64,000 nucleotides of DNA, taken from NCBI GenBank assembly GCA_028285545.1, contig JANQPA010000037.1:1-64000 (forward strand). Reading direction: 5' to 3'. Every line of letters starts with the position of its first letter. Position 1 is the first letter of the stretch. A program made the translations under genes and the position numbers. Shown here one piece after another: positions 52,749-61,606 of this stretch. Below the pieces are notes generated by a model. The model was not told the origin of the DNA and made no database searches. It was given only the letters and a program-made list of their open reading frames with translations. Source of the stretch: Saprospiraceae bacterium (GTDB lineage: Bacteria; Bacteroidota; Bacteroidia; Chitinophagales; Saprospiraceae).

Positions 52749-54071
52749 TTGACTAGCCTATCTAATAAAATAAATGATTTTGTGGATCCTGGAAGAGCTT
52801 TTCAGTTCTTCCAGGTGATGAGGCAAGGGTCTTCCATTCTTATTGCCATTTTGCTGGCAAAAAGCATTTTAAACAATGCTGAAATCGGAAATTATGAGCA
52901 ATTATGGTACATCGGAAATACCTTAAGCTTTTTTTGGGTTTCGGGACTTATCCAAGGCTTGCTCACCTATTTTCCCGGATTAGATGCCAAAAATAAAAAT
53001 CACTTCTTTTTTAATGCATACCTAAGCTTTGTTGTGATCAGTGCCATAATCTGTGGCTTGTTGCTCAGTTTAGAAGTGCCGCTTACTCAATTTTTTACAG
53101 GAAAGGACCATTTAGACTATTTTCCCTTGTTTATAGCCTTTGTATTTTTCAATTGGCCTACCTATTTACTTGAAAATTTTTATTTACTAGAAAAAAAGGC
53201 CTGGCCTATCGTCCATTTCGCTTTGCTGGCCTTTATTGGCCAGATAATAGCAGTAATCCTACCTTTATTTTTAGGTTATTCATTTATTTATAGTTTCTAT
53301 GCCTTAATTGTTCTTGCTTTGCTAAAGCATCTGTGGCTTTTGATTTTTCTTTTTAGAAATAATAAACTTCAATTCCATTTTGATAAAATCAAGGCTTGGA
53401 TGTTGCTAGCGCTTCCATTGGTTTTTTATGCCTTGCTAGGAGGTTTTAATACCGCTTTCGACAATTGGATCGTCAATTTCTTCTATAATGGAGATCCTGA
53501 AAAATTCGCCATCTTTCGATATGGAGCCCGCGAATTGCCCCTGGCCTTGGCCATGGCCAGCGCTTTTTCTGCAGCCATGCTTCCGGAAGTAGCTTCCGAT
53601 ACTCAAAAATCTTTAGCCACTATAAAAAGGCGGTCCAAAAACCTGTTTCATCTTCTTTTTCCTCTTTCCATCCTTTTAATGCTCACCAGCGACTGGTTTT
53701 TTCCCATTGTTTTTAACCCTGAATTTGAGGAAAGCATCGTCGTTTTTAATACTTACCTCCTGATCATCGTCAGCCGGCTTATTTTTTCAAGAACAATACT
53801 GGTAGGTTTAAAAGATAATAATGTGGTTTTATTGATCTCAGCATTAGAATTAATCCTTAACATCGCTTTGAGTTTCTTTTTTATACAAAAATGGGGGCTG
53901 GCGGGTATTGCGATGGCCACGGTTATTGCCTATATGGCCGAAAAGATTCTCATCGCCTGGTATCTTTTCAGAAAATATAAAATTGGCCTGGGCCAGTACA
54001 CTGATCTTTATTGGCTCAGCGGCTATTCTTTATTGTTGGTGCTTGCTTTTTTGTGGGTGGAGGTTTTTTGA
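52749..54071 (+). CDS. Polysaccharide biosynthesis flippase (MATE/Wzx type)
   Basis: This is a 440-residue integral membrane protein with about twelve to fourteen hydrophobic helices and the family start RAFQFFQVMRQGSSILIAILLAK. It probably flips lipid-linked glycans across the inner membrane. The start is a TTG at 52749, four bases after the upstream stop; the first ATG is 52818 inside the first helix region, so TTG seems right. The tight spacing makes an operon with the dehydrogenase gene. Its TGA is followed after three bases by an 8-base repeat array. Confidence 0.85.
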   Translation: MTSLSNKINDFVDPGRAFQFFQVMRQGSSILIAILLAKSILNNAEIGNYEQLWYIGNTLSFFWVSGLIQGLLTYFPGLDAKNKNHFFFNAYLSFVVISAIICGLLLSLEVPLTQFFTGKDHLDYFPLFIAFVFFNWPTYLLENFYLLEKKAWPIVHFALLAFIGQIIAVILPLFLGYSFIYSFYALIVLALLKHLWLLIFLFRNNKLQFHFDKIKAWMLLALPLVFYALLGGFNTAFDNWIVNFFYNGDPEKFAIFRYGARELPLALAMASAFSAAMLPEVASDTQKSLATIKRRSKNLFHLLFPLSILLMLTSDWFFPIVFNPEFEESIVVFNTYLLIIVSRLIFSRTILVGLKDNNVVLLISALELILNIALSFFFIQKWGLAGIAMATVIAYMAEKILIAWYLFRKYKIGLGQYTDLYWLSGYSLLLVLAFLWVEVF

Positions 54072-54074
54072 TTT

Positions 54075-54138
54075 GCAGATGAGTAAATTGGTAAATGTGC
54101 AGATTTGAGAATTTACAGATGGGCAAATGAGTAAATTT
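54075..54138. repeat. Degenerate 8-base tandem repeat, unit GYARATKR
   Basis: Eight exact 8-base steps: GCAGATGA, GTAAATTG, GTAAATGT, GCAGATTT, GAGAATTT, ACAGATGG, GCAAATGA, GTAAATTT. It begins three bases after the flippase stop codon. Confidence 0.75.
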
Positions 54139-54554
54139 TCTTTCTTTTTACTGAAAAATCTGGATGAAATATTTGGCAGGATAATCTAGGGTATCCTAGA
54201 GAATTACATCAATCGGATCTTATTGAAAACCAATTTTTTGACACTTCATGCCTCCGGCAGACGGGGGCTTACGCTCACAGACTGTTACTGACTTTCACTG
54301 TTTTTTTTTGTGAGAAATAAAGCTTATTCTAATTATTATAACGAATAATGGTAATCATGTACCGATAGAAAATGTTCCGTTTTCTACGCGTTTATAGAAA
54401 CTCCTAGGAATACGAGTTTTAAGACCCAGAAAAATGAATAATCGGAATAATATTTGCAAAACCTGCAGAATTCCTGAGGGCCGGAAGTGCTTGCGCGCCC
54501 AAGAACCACACCAATAAACAACCACCCCCTCCATTCACCCCTCACCAAAGCCCA
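54139..54554. other. Intergenic region without a gene
   Basis: About 415 bases between two convergent genes. They include a GC-rich patch near 54250-54290 (GCCTCCGGCAGACGGGGG) and a T-run at 54301, but I see no coding frame or RNA. The region could hold remnants of an insertion. Confidence 0.4.
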
Positions 54555-54617
54555 GACTACCAAATCACTTGACTACTAGACTACTAAAGCCCAGACCATC
54601 AGACTACTATAAAACTA
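54555..54617. repeat. Degenerate 8-base tandem repeat, unit GACTACTA
   Basis: Steps are GACTACCA, AATCACTT, GACTACTA, GACTACTA, AAGCCCA, GACCATCA, GACTACTA, TAAAACTA. The last one overlaps the stop codon of the minus-strand gene at 54615. Confidence 0.7.
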
Positions 54618-55793
54618 GTCCAAACATTTCACCTGCCTTTGAAAAAAGTCCAGGTTAAAAACTTCATATTCCTCATAACCACTGCTCCAGGTGACGATGA
54701 TGCTGTCCACTTCCATGGTTTTTAGGCTGTTTAAAAAATTAGGGGTGATCAGATAATTCACCTTATAGGTAAGCATTTCGGATTCCGTATCATACTGGCC
54801 ATTATCCATTTTGCCGGATCGCAACTGGATAAAACCACCGTTGAGCAATTTGATGATCAGCATGCTTCCCTTTTCAATGAAGCCATAAGCCTCTCGGGCA
54901 TTAGGATAAGCGAAAGCAAATTCCAACGTAAGAAAGCGGTAATTACCCCCCAGTTTGGTCATAAAGGCATCACATTGGAGGTATTCTTTGTCTTTAAGAT
55001 AGAGGCGTAAGCGCTCATCAGTATAAGTAAATAAAGATTCCTTGGCCAGATCCTTGCGGTATTGACCATTCAATGGATCTTTTCCTTCAAAATCGTAGTT
55101 GCATTCCTGTTTAGGGGTTTGTTTTAGGCGATGGTTGAAAGGAGAACTACTGACACTAAAGTCGATCATAGGGAGCTGCTGGTAAAACTGGTCGTTATTT
55201 GCCAGGCTGCTGGCTTGTGGATTTTGAAGTCCGGTTTTGGCCTGAAAAGTGCTTTGAAACTCGGTTGAAAAGTTTCCTTTGCTAATGACCTCTTCGGATT
55301 TAGTAAACTCCTGCTCAGCCATATTGGCCTCTTGCCGAGTGCGGATTTCTGTCTGTTTGGCGGCCTCCACTTGCTGAGTTAAACGCTGAATTTCATCAAA
55401 ACTTAATTTTCCGGCTTGTCTGTTTCGGTTGAGGTAATCTTCTATACGTTTTCTATTATATCGGGCATCATCGGCTCTTTGTTGGGCAATAGAAGCTGCT
55501 GCTTTGGCCAACTGAGAATGGCGGGTAGCCATTTTTCGGGCATCTTCCTGGGTCAGTTCAATTGGATTTTCAAGAGGCGCAATTTCTCCATTGAAGGTAG
55601 GGTAAGAGAAAGGATCTGTTTCTTCGGTATTCTTAGCAGAGCGCTTAGATTTATTAAAATACTCCCAGGTACCATCCGGATAAACAATGATTCGCTCTCC
55701 CTTTGCGTTTTTTCTCAGTTCCTGAGCATTTAGTGCCAGGGATAAAAACAAGAGATTGAATAAACTTAAATACAGAATTTTTCTAAATTGCAT
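54615..55793 (-). CDS. Exported coiled-coil hypothetical protein
   Basis: This is a 392-residue protein with a signal peptide (MQFRKILYLSLFNLLFLSLALNAQ). A short motif YPDGTWEYF follows, as in many secreted Bacteroidota proteins. Residues about 85-180 are rich in Ala, Gln, Arg and Glu (ARKMATRHSQLAKAAASIAQQ, IQRLTQQVEAAKQTE), likely a long coiled coil. The C-terminal 180 residues are probably beta-rich (YDFEGKDPLNGQYRKDL, GFIEKGSMLIIKLLNGG). No enzyme motif is seen, and I do not recognise the family. Confidence 0.75.
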   Translation of the reverse strand: MQFRKILYLSLFNLLFLSLALNAQELRKNAKGERIIVYPDGTWEYFNKSKRSAKNTEETDPFSYPTFNGEIAPLENPIELTQEDARKMATRHSQLAKAAASIAQQRADDARYNRKRIEDYLNRNRQAGKLSFDEIQRLTQQVEAAKQTEIRTRQEANMAEQEFTKSEEVISKGNFSTEFQSTFQAKTGLQNPQASSLANNDQFYQQLPMIDFSVSSSPFNHRLKQTPKQECNYDFEGKDPLNGQYRKDLAKESLFTYTDERLRLYLKDKEYLQCDAFMTKLGGNYRFLTLEFAFAYPNAREAYGFIEKGSMLIIKLLNGGFIQLRSGKMDNGQYDTESEMLTYKVNYLITPNFLNSLKTMEVDSIIVTWSSGYEEYEVFNLDFFQRQVKCLD

Positions 55794-56009
55794 GTTAAGA
55801 TAATATTAACCGGTTCTGGAAAAATTGCTTGAACAAAGATAATTTAAAATTGACTCCTTCATCGAGTTAATCTTCGATATATTTTTTGAAACAGCTACAG
55901 AGGCTGCTGAATATATCCTTAAATCTAGGTTCATCCATTTTTTTCTTCTGCTGATAGAATTTAATACCAGGACAAATTACTTATAAGTATTTACGTAAAA
56001 ACCATAAAA

Positions 56010-58190
56010 ATGTTGAAGCCCCTTAAAATCAAATTGACTCTTCTGAGTCTCTTTTTTATGTTTTTTTCTTGTGATCCATTTATCACACCGGATACTTTTG
56101 CCTCCATTTCTTATGAGTATCCTTCAAGTATGAGAGATACCTCACATTCAGATCAATATTATGGTATGGAAGTAAGAGATCCTTATCAATGGATGGAAAA
56201 CCCCTCTTCCAACCTTACCCGGCAATGGATACAAAGTCAACGAGAATTAAGTAGTAATTATTTGGGACAAATTGGTTTTCGTAGCCAAATTGCTAACCGT
56301 TTGCAACAATTGTGGGCTTATGAAAAAGCAGGTTCTCCTTTCCCGCTAGGGGATGGGATGGCTCAGTTTGTCCAGACAGATTTTAGCAGACAACCTATAC
56401 TTTATCGCCTGGAAGAGGACAATACGAGAGGAAATGCCCTTTTTGACCCCAATCAGCACATTGAATATAGAGACGCCGTTTTTTCCAATTGGTCATTCTC
56501 AAGAGACGGACGATATGGGGCAGTAGTTGTGGAGGAAGCTGGAGGGCAATTGCAAACCATAATTGTAATTGATTTGAGTTCTGGGGCTACCCTTGCTGAT
56601 GAGATTTTGGGGGTCAAAGATTCACGTATTGCCTGGCATGATAAAGGGTTTTATTACAGTAAATATGAAGAACTAGAAATGGCAGGTACTGGCCTGGAAG
56701 CTGATTATTTTCATCAGGTCTATTACCATGAACTGGGAAGCTCTGTTACCAATGACGAATTAATTTTTGCAGATAGATCTGCTCCTATGCAGAGGGTTTG
56801 GCCCAGTATTAGTCAAGATGGCACCTATTTAATTCTCTATCTTAAAGGAACAGATATAGGCGGAAAAATCTATATAAAAAACCTGCGACAAAGAAATTCT
56901 AGTTTTGAAAACTTAATCAATAGTGATAATGCAGATTATTTGGTTATCGGTAGACAAAGGAGTCAAATGTTACTGCTCACTAATGATCAGGCGCCTAATG
57001 GAGAGTTGGTTCGAATGAGAATTAATCGGTCTGGAAATGTTCAAAGAGAGGTCGTTCTTCCAGAGTCAGAAGCCGTTATGCAAATGGTAGCATTTGATGG
57101 GTCAACCTTATTAGCTGTTTATAATAATGAAGGTGCCTCTTCTATAAGTATTTCTAATGCAAATGGCAATAATAAAATTGACGTGCAATTGCCCCAGCCA
57201 GGATCAGTTTCTGACCTTGTCTTGGATGAAAAAAGAAAACAGGCTTGTTTCGTGTTTTCATCCTTTTTAAGACCCCCCACCAATTATCGAGTAAATTTAG
57301 AAACCGGAGCTTTATCGACTCTATTATCTCCCTATACTGCTTTTAATACCAATGAATACCAGGTTAGGAAAGTTCGCTTCCGAAGTTTTGACGGAGAAAG
57401 TATTCCAATGTATTTGTTGCATAAACGAGGATTGGAAATAAATATAAATACCCCTGGTTTGTTGATTAGCGTAGGTGGAGAGGATCAAAATCTTGAAGCT
57501 CAGTACAATTTGGGAAGTCTGCAAATAATACCAGCTTTTTTGGAAAGTGGGGGAGTGGTGGCTGTTCCTTTGATCCGCGGAACCGATCGAATGGGAGCTT
57601 TTTGGTATGAGTTGGGGATTCAGGAGAAACGACAAAAAGCTCTGGATGATTTTCAGGCTGCTGCTGCTTATTTGATAGACCAGGAATATAGTTCTGCTGA
57701 AAAGCTTGCTGTTTATGGAAGCGGCCCTATTGGAGGTTTTATGGCAACGGCCTGTTTAGTACAAAGGCCAGATTTATTTAAAGTTGTAGTTGCAAAAGAT
57801 GGAATCTATGATTTGCTAAAGTTTCACCAGTTTACAACAGGATGGAAATATGCCAGTGAACTTGGATTTACGGAAAATCAAAATGATTTTGATCCACTAT
57901 GGGCTATCGATCCTCGAAGAAATGCCATTTCTACCAATTATCCTTCGGTATTGCTTGTTGCTTCTACAACGGATAATGAAATAGTGCCGCTGCATACCTA
58001 TAAACTTACAGCCGAAATGCAGGCCAGGCAGCAAGCTACCAACCCGATTATGATGCGATTAGGAAATGATTTTGTAAATACGGAAATGCGGCCCAATTTG
58101 TCATCAGTACAAGAAGGTGCCGATATATTGTCATTTATTTATTATCAATTAAAACATGAGCCTTTTCAAGCAGATAGCCCGCTTCAATAA
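56010..58190 (+). CDS. Prolyl oligopeptidase (S9A) homologue lipoprotein, probably catalytically inactive
   Basis: This is a 726-residue protein with a lipoprotein signal (LTLLSLFFMFFSC). The S9A start VRDPYQWMENPSSNLTRQWIQSQ, a seven-bladed propeller region, and the hydrolase end (CLVQRPDLFKVVVAKDGIYDLLKFHQFTTGWKYASELG) show clear homology. The catalytic serine motif, normally GGSNGG, reads GSGPIGG at 570-576, with Pro aligned to Ser or two residues inserted. The catalytic His motif AGHG is absent, replaced by RLGNDFVNTEMRP. Only one Asp remains near TTDNEIVPLH. It is therefore likely a pseudoenzyme with a binding or scaffold role. There are no frameshifts, so it appears maintained. Confidence 0.82.
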   Translation: MLKPLKIKLTLLSLFFMFFSCDPFITPDTFASISYEYPSSMRDTSHSDQYYGMEVRDPYQWMENPSSNLTRQWIQSQRELSSNYLGQIGFRSQIANRLQQLWAYEKAGSPFPLGDGMAQFVQTDFSRQPILYRLEEDNTRGNALFDPNQHIEYRDAVFSNWSFSRDGRYGAVVVEEAGGQLQTIIVIDLSSGATLADEILGVKDSRIAWHDKGFYYSKYEELEMAGTGLEADYFHQVYYHELGSSVTNDELIFADRSAPMQRVWPSISQDGTYLILYLKGTDIGGKIYIKNLRQRNSSFENLINSDNADYLVIGRQRSQMLLLTNDQAPNGELVRMRINRSGNVQREVVLPESEAVMQMVAFDGSTLLAVYNNEGASSISISNANGNNKIDVQLPQPGSVSDLVLDEKRKQACFVFSSFLRPPTNYRVNLETGALSTLLSPYTAFNTNEYQVRKVRFRSFDGESIPMYLLHKRGLEININTPGLLISVGGEDQNLEAQYNLGSLQIIPAFLESGGVVAVPLIRGTDRMGAFWYELGIQEKRQKALDDFQAAAAYLIDQEYSSAEKLAVYGSGPIGGFMATACLVQRPDLFKVVVAKDGIYDLLKFHQFTTGWKYASELGFTENQNDFDPLWAIDPRRNAISTNYPSVLLVASTTDNEIVPLHTYKLTAEMQARQQATNPIMMRLGNDFVNTEMRPNLSSVQEGADILSFIYYQLKHEPFQADSPLQ

Positions 58191-58266
58191 GATTATTTAT
58201 CTTGGGCTCTGACTTTAAAAACGCTTAAAAATATTTATCCTTTAAATCTGGGATTGCTTAGGGCAT

Positions 58267-59058
58267 ATGATGTTTAAAATTGGATTTCTGCCGGTTAGAA
58301 TTTGGGATATTTTAGATATTCTGATAGTGGGGTATTTAATGTATCAAATTTATCGCCTATTAAAGGGAAATATTGCGTTTAATATCTTTGTTGGTGTACT
58401 CACCCTTTATGTTGTTTGGTGGCTGGTAGAACAATTGAACATGGATTTGCTGGGTGCCGTTTTGGATCAATTTGTGAAGGTGGGAGTCATCATTTTAATC
58501 ATCATTTTCCAGCCAGAAGTACGCCGATTTTTGCTTTTTTTGGGTAATAGTACCTTGAGGCGTAGGTCCGATTTTTTGAGCCGGATTATTGATCGGAATT
58601 TTGAGGGGGCAGAACAAAAAGAAAGCTGGGTGCAGTCTTTAAAAAAAGCCATGTTAAGATTGAGTAGATCAAAAACCGGAGCCCTGATTGTGTTGTCTAA
58701 AAATCTAAACCTAGAAGGTTTAATTAATTCAGGAATAATTATCGATGCACAAATAAGTGATGCACTTTTGGAAAGTATATTTAATAAATCAAGTCCTCTT
58801 CATGATGGAGCTGTCATTTTAGAGAACGGGAAAATAAAACTAGCTAGTAGCATCCTGCCCATTTCCGAAAGCCATGAACTGCCTTCAAATGCGGGCTTAA
58901 GGCATAGAGCAGCCGTGGGCATAACGGAAAGGACAAATGTAGCGGCTTTTGTCGTTTCAGAGGAAAGTGGAGCCATCTCATTTGCATTAAAGGGAAAGCT
59001 AAAACGAAAACTGGAAGAAGAAGAGATTGTCGATTTACTCAATAAACATTTAATATAA
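58267..59058 (+). CDS. cdaA: Diadenylate cyclase (CdaA type)
   Basis: This is a 263-residue inner-membrane enzyme that makes cyclic di-AMP from two ATP. Three hydrophobic helices lie at 1-90 (ILDILIVGYLMYQIYRLL, FVGVLTLYVVWWLV, VKVGVIILIIIF), followed by the DAC domain. The catalytic motifs are intact: HDGA at 179-182 and RHRAAVG from 212. The length and order are typical of CdaA. Two adjacent ATG codons (58267, 58270) are possible starts. c-di-AMP controls osmotic and potassium balance. No cdaR-like partner lies beside it. Confidence 0.95.
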   Translation: MMFKIGFLPVRIWDILDILIVGYLMYQIYRLLKGNIAFNIFVGVLTLYVVWWLVEQLNMDLLGAVLDQFVKVGVIILIIIFQPEVRRFLLFLGNSTLRRRSDFLSRIIDRNFEGAEQKESWVQSLKKAMLRLSRSKTGALIVLSKNLNLEGLINSGIIIDAQISDALLESIFNKSSPLHDGAVILENGKIKLASSILPISESHELPSNAGLRHRAAVGITERTNVAAFVVSEESGAISFALKGKLKRKLEEEEIVDLLNKHLI

Positions 59059-59135
59059 AAGGCAGTAGGAAAAGGCTGGATTTTTTTGTCCGGCATCAAA
59101 CCCTCAAATGTCTTTTTCGCGCAAGTCAACTAATA

Positions 59136-59666
59136 ATGTTCATTCAACGAATTGAAGATTTTCAAATACCGAAAGAGATTGATATTCAGATCGGGGAGCT
59201 TTTAGAAGAAGCTTTTCCAGGGTATCCTAAAGGGCAAAGCTATTATAAGCAAGTTCCAGATTTCAGGTATTTAGTTTGGAATGAAGAAGAATTAATTGGC
59301 CATATGGCCATTGAGCATAGGTTGATGAGTAATGGTGGAAACCCTATTAAAGTGTTCGGAGTAACAGATTTATGTGTTAAAGATAGTTTTCAGCATAAAA
59401 AACTAGCGACTCGTTTACTCCAGGAACTAGAGGATTTAGGTAGAAAATTTGAACTTGATTTTATTATATTACTGGCTCGAGACCATGAACTCTATTTAAC
59501 AAATGGTTTTCAATTGGTCAAAAATGATTGTAGGTGGCTACTTATTCATGATAATGCCTCACTTGGAATTATTCACAGGAAGATTGAGCAAACTTTAATG
59601 ATGAAACCTCTTTCCTCCAAGAAATGGAAAAATGGATTGCTCGACTTTCTTGGTCCCGCGTTCTAA
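59136..59666 (+). CDS. GNAT family N-acetyltransferase
   Basis: This is a 176-residue cytoplasmic protein with the GNAT fold pattern: EEAFPGYPKGQSYYKQVPDFRY, LIGHMAIEHR, VTDLCVKDSFQHKKLATRLLQELEDLG (acetyl-CoA loop region Q-H-K-K-L-A) and FIILLARDHELYLTNGFQLV. It resembles the small acetyltransferases with a trailing NDCRWLLIHD segment. Substrate unknown. It follows cdaA by 77 bases in the same direction. Confidence 0.85.
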   Translation: MFIQRIEDFQIPKEIDIQIGELLEEAFPGYPKGQSYYKQVPDFRYLVWNEEELIGHMAIEHRLMSNGGNPIKVFGVTDLCVKDSFQHKKLATRLLQELEDLGRKFELDFIILLARDHELYLTNGFQLVKNDCRWLLIHDNASLGIIHRKIEQTLMMKPLSSKKWKNGLLDFLGPAF

Positions 59667-59745
59667 AAAAGCTATGGTTCATTGTAACCATCAAACAATC
59701 ATCTTAAAAGAGTTATTAGCTTACATACAATAAAAAACATCATAA

Positions 59746-61140
59746 ATGATTGAACAAGTACAAAACTATATTCAACAAAACAAGGATAGATTTTTAGAGG
59801 AGTTAAAAGAAATTCTTAGAATTCCCTCCATTAGCGCCGATCCTGCCTATAAGGATGATATTCAGAGAACGGCCCAGGTTATAATGGGGCATTTACAAAA
59901 GGCAGGCCTTGATCTGGCAGAAATTCATCAAACGGCGGGTCATCCTATTGTTTATGCTGAAAAGATTATTTCCAAGGATTTACCTACCATCTTGGTTTAT
60001 GGTCATTATGATGTACAACCTCCTGATCCTCTTAATTTATGGGAATCTGGCCCTTTTGAGCCAGTTGTTAAAAACACGGAAATTCACCCACAGGGGGCTA
60101 TTTTTGCACGTGGTTCATGTGATGATAAAGGACAGGTGTTTATGCACATCAAAGCTGTAGAAGCTATGTTGAATAGTGATGCCCTGCCTTGCAATGTCAA
60201 ATTTATGATTGAAGGAGAAGAAGAGGTGGGGTCTAATAATTTAGAAACCTTTTGTAGGGAGAATAAGGAAAAATTAAGTTCCGATGTTATTTTAGTTTCC
60301 GATACAAGTATTATAGCAAATGATGTACCCTCCATCACCGTTGGTTTACGGGGTTTAAGTTATGTGGAAGTTGAAGTCACAGGTCCTAACCGCGATTTAC
60401 ATTCAGGAGTTTATGGTGGGGGAGTTGCTAACCCAATTAACATTTTGTCCACAATGATTGCCTCATTAATGGATGAAAACAATCATATTACTATCCCTGG
60501 CTTTTATGACGACGTGGAGGTCCTTGACCAGGAAGATAGAACTGAAATGAACAAGGCTCCTTTTGATGTGGAACATTATAAAAAGGATTTAAATATAGGA
60601 GATGTGCACGGTGAAAAAGGTTTTACAACCCTTGAAAGAACCTCCATCCGGCCTACTTTAGATGTCAATGGTATTTGGGGAGGCTATATCGGCGAGGGAG
60701 CAAAAACAGTTTTGCCTTCTCAAGCTTTCGCCAAGATTAGTATGCGCCTTGTTCCCAACCAGAATTCTGATAAGATTACTCAATTATTTGAAGAACATTT
60801 TAAAAGTATAGCGCCAGATTCTGTAAAAGTGAAAGTAAAACCTCACCATGGTGGAGAGCCAGTGGTAACTCCAACCAATACCCCGGAATATAAGGCTGCC
60901 CATCAAGCTATGCTCAGTACTTTTGGAAAAGCGCCCATCCCACAAAGAGGAGGAGGAAGTATCCCGATTGTTGCCCTTTTTGAAGAAGTGTTGGAAGTGA
61001 AAACTGTTTTAATGGGCTTTGGCTTGGATTCTGATGACATTCATTCTCCAAATGAACATTTCGGTTTGTTTAATTTCTACAAGGGAATTGAAACCATACC
61101 TTACTATTTCTATAATTATGCCGAGTTGAAAAAAGGGTGA
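59746..61140 (+). CDS. M20 family dipeptidase
   Basis: This is a 464-residue cytoplasmic metallopeptidase of the carnosinase/dipeptidase branch of M20. The metal-site motifs are present: VYGHYDVQPPDPLNLW, ARGSCDDKGQV (Asp), EGEEEVGSNNLE (Glu-Glu) and SDTSI (Asp). The dimerisation domain block DLHSGVYGGGVANP and the late DDIHSPNEHF (His) are also present. It is complete and of normal length. It is expected to split dipeptides after peptide uptake. A GGTTCC repeat hairpin follows its stop codon. Confidence 0.94.
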   Translation: MIEQVQNYIQQNKDRFLEELKEILRIPSISADPAYKDDIQRTAQVIMGHLQKAGLDLAEIHQTAGHPIVYAEKIISKDLPTILVYGHYDVQPPDPLNLWESGPFEPVVKNTEIHPQGAIFARGSCDDKGQVFMHIKAVEAMLNSDALPCNVKFMIEGEEEVGSNNLETFCRENKEKLSSDVILVSDTSIIANDVPSITVGLRGLSYVEVEVTGPNRDLHSGVYGGGVANPINILSTMIASLMDENNHITIPGFYDDVEVLDQEDRTEMNKAPFDVEHYKKDLNIGDVHGEKGFTTLERTSIRPTLDVNGIWGGYIGEGAKTVLPSQAFAKISMRLVPNQNSDKITQLFEEHFKSIAPDSVKVKVKPHHGGEPVVTPTNTPEYKAAHQAMLSTFGKAPIPQRGGGSIPIVALFEEVLEVKTVLMGFGLDSDDIHSPNEHFGLFNFYKGIETIPYYFYNYAELKKG

Positions 61141-61154
61141 GTTTTAGGTTAAAT

Positions 61155-61192
61155 GGTTCCTGGGTTCCATGGTTCCACGGAACCCAGGAACC
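61155..61192. repeat. 8-base tandem repeat with inverted copy, unit GGTTCCNN
   Basis: GGTTCCTG, GGTTCCAT, GGTTCCAC are followed by GGAACCCA and GGAACC, so a 14-bp perfect inverted repeat folds within the array. The same GGAACC word appears at 14819. Confidence 0.85.
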
Positions 61193-61606
61193 AAAGCTTA
61201 TATTGAAAAAAAATTAATTTTTACACGAAGAAATTCAGTCAAGATTTTCATTCAACAATTTTTTTATATATTTTTATGAAATAATGTTAAAATATTCGAA
61301 CATTTTATATTTGTTCCCGTATCTCCCTATATAGACTTTGCAAGTTCCATTTTCTCAATCCTGCATACTTGCTAATACAGGATTCCCCCCTAATGGCTAA
61401 TGCAAATAAAAAACTGCTTAAAAACAAATCATTGGTTATTCCCTCCATAACTGGAGTTGGATAGCTGATAAAGCTATTTTTTCAATTGCATTGGACACGC
61501 TTCTTGGTAGTTGAGAAATTGTTTACCCCCCTAAATATTGGTTATTAATATCGTGGATAAGATGTGTAATCATTTTCTCATTTGATTTTTATTATTTAAA
61601 ACGACC
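61193..61606 (+). promoter_or_regulatory. Intergenic region upstream of the di-haem peroxidase gene
   Basis: About 410 AT-rich bases. TATATTTG at 61306-61313 matches the Bacteroidota -7 consensus TAnnTTTG, but no exact TTG is placed at -33 and the gene starts 294 bases further on. No gene is seen. Confidence 0.3.
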
